From: Actinomycetota bacterium
GTDB lineage: Bacteria > Actinomycetota > Actinomycetes > Actinomycetales > Angustibacteraceae
DNA length: 5,254 bases
Reading direction: 5' to 3'
NCBI GenBank assembly: GCA_014377795.1
Contig: JACMOY010000419.1
Span: 1 to 5,254, forward strand
Part shown: one piece after another, positions 1 to 5,254 of the stretch
Layout of the letters: each line of letters starts with the position of its first letter
Numbering within the stretch: position 1 is the stretch's first letter
The notes under the pieces: generated by a model
Databases searched by the model: none
Told to the model about the DNA's origin: nothing
Seen by the model: the letters and a program-made list of their open reading frames with translations, nothing else
Made by a program: the position numbers and the translations under genes

Positions 1-2741
1 AGTTCGTCAAGGAGCACCCGCGGCTGAACGTGCACAGCGGTGCGGTCGCCTTCGCCCGCGAGAAGCTCGAGCAGCAGGGTGGTGAGGGCTCGGGTGAGCT
101 GCTCAGCGACCCGGCCCTGGCGCAGTACGACGCCCGCGCGTTCCCGCGCACGACCATCGCGTCGGCGCAGAGCGACGGCGCCCGGTCGGCGTACGTCAAG
201 GCCTCCCGCAACGGCAAGGTCGCGAGCCCCGGCCCCCCGGCGCCAGTAGGACCCCAGGCGCCTGCGGCCAACGGCGCCTGGTCGATGGCCGGCCCGACCC
301 TGGGCACCGTCCCCGGCGACGTCACGTACACCGGCACCGACGCCCACGTCGCCGGCCGCACCACGGCCATGGCGATCGACCCGGCCTGCACCGCCACCGG
401 CGACTGCACCCTGTACATCGCCTCCGCCGGCGGCGGCGTCTGGGAGTCCGTTGGCGCGACGTCCTCGACGCCGACCTGGACGGCGATCGGCGCGCAGATC
501 CCCTCGGGCGCCATCGGTGACCTCTACGTCGCGCCGGACCATTCGCTGTACGTCGGCACCGGCGAAGAGAGCGGCAGCTCGGACTCCGAGGCCGGCAAGG
601 GCCTGTACCGCTCGACCGACCAGGGCGCCAGCTTCAGCAAGGTCACGACCGTGATCGGCGGAACGGACTTCGCCGAGGGCCGCTCGATCGGCGCCATCGC
701 CGTCGACCCGGCCCGCCCGGGCCACCTGTACGTCGGCACCGACGTCGCCCGGCACGGCGCGTCGTCGGTCAACGGCGGCCGCTTCACCCCGCCGGGCGTC
801 TCGCCCGTCGGGCTGTACGAGTCGACCGACGGCGGCGCGATCTGGACGCTGTCGAAGTCCGAGACCTCTGACCCGGTCGCGAGCGGGTCGTCCAACGGCG
901 GCGACTTCTTCCGCGGTGGGGTCACCAAGATCCTGACGGACCCGATCAACCCCACAACCGTGTACGCCTCGATGTCGTCGTACGGTCTCTACCGACGGGT
1001 CGACGGCGGCGCCTGGACCCGCATCTACTCCGTGGCGAGCCCAGGGTCGTCGACCATCTCGTCGGTCAACCGGGTCGAGTTCGACGTCATCAAGAACGGT
1101 GGTAGGACCCGGATCTACCTCGGTGACGCGACCGCGATCGGTGGTGTCGCAGGTCTGTTCCGTTCCGATGACGCCCGCGCCGCGTCTCCGGTGTTCACCG
1201 GCCTGTCGAGCGCGGACCCGACGTCGCTCGGCTTCGACTCCTACAACTTCTGCCAGGCGCAGTGCTCCTACGACATGGTCGTCACGGCCGTGCCGGGCCG
1301 CCCGGACGAGGTGGTGCTGTCCGGTTCGATGAACTACGGCGAGCTGTTCACCGCCCACCAGCCGAGCAACGGGCGCGCCGTCGTCCGCTCGACCGACAAG
1401 GGCGTGAGCTTCACCGACATGACCAACGACACGGCAGCCAAGCCGAACGGGCTGCACCCCGACCACCACGCGCTGCTGTTCGTGCCCGGCTCTGACGGGC
1501 AGACGTTCTTCTCCGGCTCGGACGGCGGCATCGTCAAGGCGTCCGGACCGTTCGTCGACGACAGCGCCAAGTGCGCTGGCCGTGGGCTCACCGCTGCTGA
1601 GGAGACGCGCTGCCGGCGACTGCTGTCGGCCGTCCCGACCAGCAACCAGGACATCAACACGGGCCTGAACACGCTGCAGTTCCAGAGTGTCAGCCTCGGC
1701 AAGGGCGGGATCCTGCAGGGCGGAACGCAGGACAACGGCACCTGGGAGTCCGACCTGACCGGCTTCTCGGAGTCGGTCGGTGGTGACGGGGGCAACTCCG
1801 GCTTCAACGTCGCCGACCCGAACATCCGCTACCACTCCTACTACGCGCCGCAGCACGACGTGAACTTCCGCGGCGCAGACCCGCGTGGCTGGGACTGGAT
1901 CTCTGACCCGCTGCTGAACAGCGGCGAGGCCGCCTCGTTCTACACCCCGTTCGTCGCCGACCCCAAGGTCGCCGGCACCGTGTTCGACGGGCTGCAGCAC
2001 ATCTGGCGCACCACCGACAACGGCGGTGACCGGGCGTACCTGGATCTGCACTGCAACGAGTTCACCGGCGACTTCGCCAAGAACAAGCCGTGCGGTGACT
2101 GGGTGCCGATGGGCGGCTCGAAGGGCGACCTGTCCGGCCAGGCATGGGGGACGGACAACGTCGGCCGCGGCAACTACGTCGTCGCCATCACCCGCGCTCC
2201 GTCCGACACGGGGACCCTGTGGGCCGCCACCCGGCGCGGTCGCCTCTTCGTCTCGACCAACGCGGACGCGACCTCGGCCGAGTCGGTCAAGTTCACCCGG
2301 CTCGACCAGTCGGCCAAGCTGCCGCTGCGCTTCGTCTCGGGCATCGCGGTCGACCCCAAGGACGCGAACCACGCGTTCGTCTCGTACTCGGGCTACTCGG
2401 CGTACGCCGCCGGCGGGCACGTCTACGAGGTGCGGTTCAACCCGACCACCAACACGGTGTCGGCGAAGGACCTCAGCGGCGAGACCGGCAACGGTGGCCT
2501 CGGTGACCAGCCGATCACCGGCATCGCCTACGACTCGATGATGGGGACCGTGTTCGCGTCCACGGACTTCGGCGTCCTGGCGCTGGGCGCCAACCGGGGC
2601 GTCTGGACCGGCACCGGCACCGGCTCCACCACCGGCGACCTGCCGGTCGTGGCGACGTACGGCCTGACCTACGACCAGGGGTCGCGGACCCTGTACGCCG
2701 CAACCCACGGCCGGGGCGTCTGGCAGCTCAAGCTGACCTGA
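1..2741 (+). CDS. Exported multi-bladed beta-propeller protein (Asp-box/BNR, sortilin- or GH74-like), 5' end missing
   Basis: The frame is open from base 3 with no stop, and the GTG at 30 has no ribosome binding site before it, so the gene very probably starts upstream; any signal peptide is outside the window. Counting from that GTG as residue 1, a Pro/Ala-rich linker (about 66-85) precedes the propeller. Asp-boxes of the S-x-D-x-G-x-[ST]-[FW] type are seen at 195-202, 265-272 (I replaces S/T) and 454-461, with degenerate copies near 320 and 661. Family-type motifs are HPDHH (476-480), SDGG (497-500), GTQDNGTW (565-572) and GGDGG (584-588). The protein ends with a typical closing strand (ATHGRGVWQLKLT). 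Eight cysteines lie in four close pairs, fitting an extracytoplasmic protein with disulfides. Such propellers occur in sialidases, GH74 xyloglucanases and sortilin-like binding proteins. I see no clear catalytic signature, so glycosidase activity is possible but unproven. The propeller assignment is firm; the function is not. Confidence 0.88.
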   Translation, partial: FVKEHPRLNVHSGAVAFAREKLEQQGGEGSGELLSDPALAQYDARAFPRTTIASAQSDGARSAYVKASRNGKVASPGPPAPVGPQAPAANGAWSMAGPTLGTVPGDVTYTGTDAHVAGRTTAMAIDPACTATGDCTLYIASAGGGVWESVGATSSTPTWTAIGAQIPSGAIGDLYVAPDHSLYVGTGEESGSSDSEAGKGLYRSTDQGASFSKVTTVIGGTDFAEGRSIGAIAVDPARPGHLYVGTDVARHGASSVNGGRFTPPGVSPVGLYESTDGGAIWTLSKSETSDPVASGSSNGGDFFRGGVTKILTDPINPTTVYASMSSYGLYRRVDGGAWTRIYSVASPGSSTISSVNRVEFDVIKNGGRTRIYLGDATAIGGVAGLFRSDDARAASPVFTGLSSADPTSLGFDSYNFCQAQCSYDMVVTAVPGRPDEVVLSGSMNYGELFTAHQPSNGRAVVRSTDKGVSFTDMTNDTAAKPNGLHPDHHALLFVPGSDGQTFFSGSDGGIVKASGPFVDDSAKCAGRGLTAAEETRCRRLLSAVPTSNQDINTGLNTLQFQSVSLGKGGILQGGTQDNGTWESDLTGFSESVGGDGGNSGFNVADPNIRYHSYYAPQHDVNFRGADPRGWDWISDPLLNSGEAASFYTPFVADPKVAGTVFDGLQHIWRTTDNGGDRAYLDLHCNEFTGDFAKNKPCGDWVPMGGSKGDLSGQAWGTDNVGRGNYVVAITRAPSDTGTLWAATRRGRLFVSTNADATSAESVKFTRLDQSAKLPLRFVSGIAVDPKDANHAFVSYSGYSAYAAGGHVYEVRFNPTTNTVSAKDLSGETGNGGLGDQPITGIAYDSMMGTVFASTDFGVLALGANRGVWTGTGTGSTTGDLPVVATYGLTYDQGSRTLYAATHGRGVWQLKLT
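546..741 (+). repeat. Propeller blade repeat: identical 16-base segment 180 bases apart
   Basis: The 16 bases CTGTACGTCGGCACCG occur at 546-561 and again at 726-741, in the same reading frame and exactly 60 codons apart. They encode LYVGTG and LYVGTD, a strand found once per blade in Asp-box propellers. Each copy is followed by an Asp-box (603-635 and 813-845). This is divergent internal duplication within the gene, not a mobile or regulatory repeat. Confidence 0.6.
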
Positions 2742-2754
2742 CCGCCCGCCTGAC

Positions 2755-2792
2755 GCAGACGGCCCCCACCCGACCGGGTGGGGCCCGTCTGC
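2755..2792. terminator. Probable bidirectional intrinsic terminator hairpin between convergent genes
   Basis: An inverted repeat with 17-base arms (2755-2771 and 2776-2792) encloses a GACC loop at 2772-2775. The arms pair at 16 of 17 positions; the only mismatch is C2763 against C2784. It starts 14 bases after the left-hand gene's stop and lies 47 bases beyond the right-hand gene's stop. No T-tract follows on either strand, which is common for hairpin terminators in high-GC actinobacteria. Position between two convergent stops and symmetry suggest that it ends both transcripts. The structure is seen directly; termination is inferred. Confidence 0.8.
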
Positions 2793-2810
2793 CGTGTGAC
2801 CGGCACCGAA

Positions 2811-2846
2811 GGCGCCTGACCCCGATCGTGGGCTTCAGGTCAGCGC
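2811..2846. terminator. Weak inverted repeat overlapping the stop of the GGDEF-EAL gene
   Basis: Bases 2816-2821 pair with 2838-2843 (6 bp). After a one-base bulge at 2815, bases 2812-2814 pair with 2844-2846. The loop is 16 bases. An alternative fold pairs 2815-2819 with 2835-2839 and 2821-2823 with 2830-2832. The stop codon of the minus-strand gene (2840-2842) lies in or next to the stem. It could be an auxiliary terminator or 3'-end stabiliser for that transcript, but pairing of this size can arise by chance in such GC-rich DNA. Confidence 0.25.
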
Positions 2847-5254
2847 TCGAGGACGTGGGCGACCAGGTACGCCGTCCCGTCGTCCAGGTGGCCGGCCAGT
2901 GAGGTCGAGACGCTGACCGGCAGGACGGTCCCGTCGGCGTGGACGTACCGCTTGTCGATGTGGTGCACGCAGCTGGCGCCGGACCGCACCTCGGCCAGGT
3001 TGCTCTCGTCCGCACGGCGGTCGTCGGGGTGGGTGATGTCGTCGACCCGCAGCGCCGACAGCTCGGCGTCGGTGCGGCCGACGAGCCGCTCGAAGGCCGC
3101 GTTTGCGAGGACGAACGTGCCGTCGATCCTGGTCAGTGTCATCCCGATGGGCGCACGGTCGAAGGCGAGCCGGAACTGCTGCTGGCTGCGTTCGAGGGCC
3201 TGGCGCGCCTGCACGACCTCGGTGACGTCGCGCGAGACTGACAGGACGCTGGTCACCCTCCCGCAGTCGTCGACCACGACCGTCACCGTCGTGGACAGCC
3301 AGCGGTAGCTGCCGTCGCCGTGCCGAGCGCGGTGCACAAGAGGTTTGCGGTTGTGCGACCCGATCGCGGCGGCTGCCGCGGCCGGTCGGTCGTCGTCGTG
3401 CAGCAGGTCGAGGGTGATCGTGCCGACCAGGTCGGCCGGTGAGCGGCCGAGCACCTGCGTGCTGGTCGCCGAGGCGTAGGTGATGACCCGGGTGGCGTCG
3501 GACACCAGCACCATCTCGTCGCTGCCCGACAGCAGCGGGGGAGCCGTGGTCGGGTCCCCGGGCGTCCCCAGCTCCTGCTTCGAGCGCAGCGCCCACGCCA
3601 GGTGCGGGGACGTCGGTGCCGGGCGCGCGTAGAACCATCCCTGGGCGGTGTCGCACCCGAGGGCGACGAGCTGCTCGGCCTGGGCGGCCTCCTCGACGCC
3701 CTCGGCGCACACGGTCATGCCCAGGCTGTGGGCGGTGTCGATGACCAGCCGTACCAGGACGGCGTCCGTGACGTTGGTGGCCACCTGCCGGACGAACGAG
3801 CGGTCGATCTTCACGATGTCGACGGGCAGCTCGCGCAGCATGGTCAGGGAGGAGTGACCGGTGCCGAAGTCGTCCAGCGCGATGCGGACGCCGAGGTCGG
3901 CCAGCTCGCGCAGCCGCTGGGCGGTCACGGCCAGGTCCTCGATCGCCGCGGTCTCGGTGACCTCCAGGCACAGCCGGCTGGCGGGCAGACCCGAGGCGGC
4001 CAGCGCGTGCGCGACCTGGGCGACGATGCCGGGTTGGGCGATCTCGATCGGCGACACGTTGACCGCGACGGTCGGCCCGTCCGGGCCCGGGTCCCACGCC
4101 GCGCCCTGCCGGCACGCCGCGTCCAGCACCCACCGGCCCAGGTCCAGGATCAGACCGGTGCGCTCGGCCAGCGGGATGAACTGGTCGGGTGGCACGACGC
4201 CGAGGTCGGGGTCGGTCCAGCGCGCCAGCGCCTCGACGCCCTCGGCCCGCCCACCTGGCAGGGCGACGACCGGCTGGAAGTGCAGGGTGAGGGCGTCTTC
4301 GTCGATGGCCGCGCGCAGCCGGCGCTCCATGCTGCGCTGGGTCATGGTCGCCGCGGTGTCCGCGGCGCTGGGCAGCAGCTGCGGCTCGAAGTGCTCGACC
4401 CGACCGCGCCCGTGCTGCTTGGCGCGGTACATCGCGAGGTCCGCCTGGGTGAGCAATGCCTCCAGCCCGCCGGGCTGCGAGCCCGACCCGTCGGTGGCGG
4501 TGTGGGCGACCCCGATGCTGGCGCCGATCTGCACGGCCAGCTCGTTGACCTGGCCCTGGTCGTCGACGCGGGTGACCGTGAACGGGACGGCGGCCTCCAG
4601 CACCAAGCGCTCGGCGAGCGCGCCCGCGTGCTCGGCGCTGACAGCGCCGGTGCCGAGGACGGCGAACTCGTCGCCGCCGAGCCGGGTGACGAGGTCGTCG
4701 GCGCGGCACTGCCGGCGCAGGCGGTCGGCGAACTGGGCGAGCACCTGGTCGCCGGCCGCGTGGCCGTGCAGGTCGTTGACGTCCTTGAACCGGTCGAGGT
4801 CGATGTACAGCAGGACCGCCGAGCGTCCGGTGCGGCCTGCGTCGGCCAAGCGCTGCATCAGCTGCAGGCGGTTGGGCAGCCCGGTCATCGGGTCGTGGGT
4901 GGCCTGGTGGGCGAAGTAGGTCGCGAGCCGCTCGAACACCGCGCTCACCGCGGCCGCCCGCAGCCCGCCCGCGGCGTCCCCGACCAGGAAGCCCTCGCGC
5001 CGATCGGGGGCGTGGCCGCCACGCACCGGGCGCTCCTGGATGAGCGTGGCCGCCGCCAGCGCCACCGGGGTGTCGTCGGCCACCAGGATGGTCGGCGGGT
5101 GCGGCAGGTCGGCCAGCTGCCGTCGTCCGTGCAGCAGCCAGCCGTACCCGAGGCGACCGGACATCAGCATGGCGAACCGCGAGCGCTCGACCAGGACCGG
5201 GTCGCCCGCGCCCACCAGAGCGACCCAGCGCAGCCCGTCGTCCAACCGGAACAT
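2840..5254 (-). CDS. Bifunctional-type c-di-GMP enzyme: GGDEF-EAL with two C-terminal PAS domains, possibly incomplete at the N-terminus
   Basis: The product makes c-di-GMP from two GTP (GGDEF) and hydrolyses it to pGpG (EAL). Numbering is from the ATG at the window edge. Residues 1-115 are unassigned, perhaps DICT-like. GGDEF domain (about 116-290): D121-x-x-T-G-L-P-N-R, metal-site D152, active-site GGDEF 193-197, and inhibitory I-site RADD 184-187 at the standard five-residue spacing. EAL domain (about 308-555): QP 327-328, EAL 341-343, E364, N399, E431, DDFGTG 461-466, K482, E518 and Q538, so the usual catalytic set is present. PAS 1 spans about 575-680 and PAS 2 about 690-801, joined by a short helical linker (about 677-698). 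The protein ends at HVLER with no further domain. I see no transmembrane segment, so it is probably cytosolic. Most relatives have PAS before GGDEF-EAL; here the order is reversed. The ATG is the last visible codon, so the true start may be upstream and no ribosome binding site can be judged. Which activity dominates in the cell cannot be told. Confidence 0.93.
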   Translation of the reverse strand: MFRLDDGLRWVALVGAGDPVLVERSRFAMLMSGRLGYGWLLHGRRQLADLPHPPTILVADDTPVALAAATLIQERPVRGGHAPDRREGFLVGDAAGGLRAAAVSAVFERLATYFAHQATHDPMTGLPNRLQLMQRLADAGRTGRSAVLLYIDLDRFKDVNDLHGHAAGDQVLAQFADRLRRQCRADDLVTRLGGDEFAVLGTGAVSAEHAGALAERLVLEAAVPFTVTRVDDQGQVNELAVQIGASIGVAHTATDGSGSQPGGLEALLTQADLAMYRAKQHGRGRVEHFEPQLLPSAADTAATMTQRSMERRLRAAIDEDALTLHFQPVVALPGGRAEGVEALARWTDPDLGVVPPDQFIPLAERTGLILDLGRWVLDAACRQGAAWDPGPDGPTVAVNVSPIEIAQPGIVAQVAHALAASGLPASRLCLEVTETAAIEDLAVTAQRLRELADLGVRIALDDFGTGHSSLTMLRELPVDIVKIDRSFVRQVATNVTDAVLVRLVIDTAHSLGMTVCAEGVEEAAQAEQLVALGCDTAQGWFYARPAPTSPHLAWALRSKQELGTPGDPTTAPPLLSGSDEMVLVSDATRVITYASATSTQVLGRSPADLVGTITLDLLHDDDRPAAAAAAIGSHNRKPLVHRARHGDGSYRWLSTTVTVVVDDCGRVTSVLSVSRDVTEVVQARQALERSQQQFRLAFDRAPIGMTLTRIDGTFVLANAAFERLVGRTDAELSALRVDDITHPDDRRADESNLAEVRSGASCVHHIDKRYVHADGTVLPVSVSTSLAGHLDDGTAYLVAHVLER

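Noticed and set aside
30..32. GTG as the real start of the propeller gene
   Set aside because: The frame stays open to the left edge with plausible protein sequence, there is no purine-rich ribosome binding site before the GTG, and the product would lack the signal peptide expected for this type of protein.
1334..1825. A 163-codon minus-strand open frame inside the propeller gene, and similar short ones near 524-955 and 1940-2173
   Set aside because: They are antisense to well-supported coding sequence, have low-complexity products, and depend on the third-position GC bias that removes stops.
2607..2624. Three tandem copies of ACCGGC
   Set aside because: They lie in frame and encode a Thr-Gly run in a loop of the propeller. 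Three hexamers are too few to call a functional or phase-variable repeat.
2835..4709. A 624-codon open frame on the minus strand overlapping the GGDEF-EAL gene
   Set aside because: Its product is almost only Arg, Ala, Pro and Gly with no recognisable domain. It is the out-of-frame shadow of a GC-rich gene whose other frame encodes clear GGDEF, EAL and PAS motifs.
3861..4919. A 352-codon open frame on the plus strand, antisense to the GGDEF and EAL domains
   Set aside because: Its product is rich in Ser, Arg and Ala with no domain pattern, as expected for the antisense of a high-GC gene. There is no convincing ribosome binding site and no room for a separate gene.
1..5254. A functional link between the secreted propeller protein and the c-di-GMP enzyme
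   Set aside because: The genes are convergent with a terminator-like hairpin between them, so they are not co-transcribed. Adjacency alone does not support a shared system.

Overview
The window is high-GC DNA (by eye roughly 70% G+C) with a strong preference for G or C in third codon positions. Together with the protein types present, this suggests a free-living actinobacterium; genus cannot be told from the sequence. It holds two long genes that face each other, and almost no other space.

Left half (1-2741, + strand): the 3' part, about 912 codons, of a large gene whose start lies before the window. The product looks like an exported beta-propeller protein of the Asp-box (BNR) / sortilin-like / GH74-like fold. 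It carries Asp-boxes, a GTQDNGTW motif, an HPDHH motif and eight cysteines in four close pairs. Its substrate or ligand cannot be read from the sequence.

Centre (2742-2839): a 98-base gap between the two stop codons. It contains a strong GC-rich hairpin (17-base arms, one mismatch) that probably ends transcription from both sides. A second, weaker inverted repeat lies next to the stop of the right-hand gene.

Right half (2840-5254, - strand): a gene of at least 804 codons for a cyclic di-GMP turnover protein. From the N-terminus it has an unassigned region, then a GGDEF diguanylate cyclase domain, an EAL phosphodiesterase domain and two PAS sensor domains. Both catalytic domains look intact, and the cyclase has its product-inhibition site. 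The unusual point is the order: the PAS domains follow the enzymes instead of preceding them. The first visible ATG is the last codon of the window, so the true start may be there or beyond the edge.

The two genes are convergent and cannot share a transcript, so nothing here ties them functionally. I see no RNA gene, mobile element, CRISPR array or promoter. No wholly new system is evident. The items most worth checking are the domain order and N-terminal region of the c-di-GMP protein and the cysteine pattern of the propeller protein.
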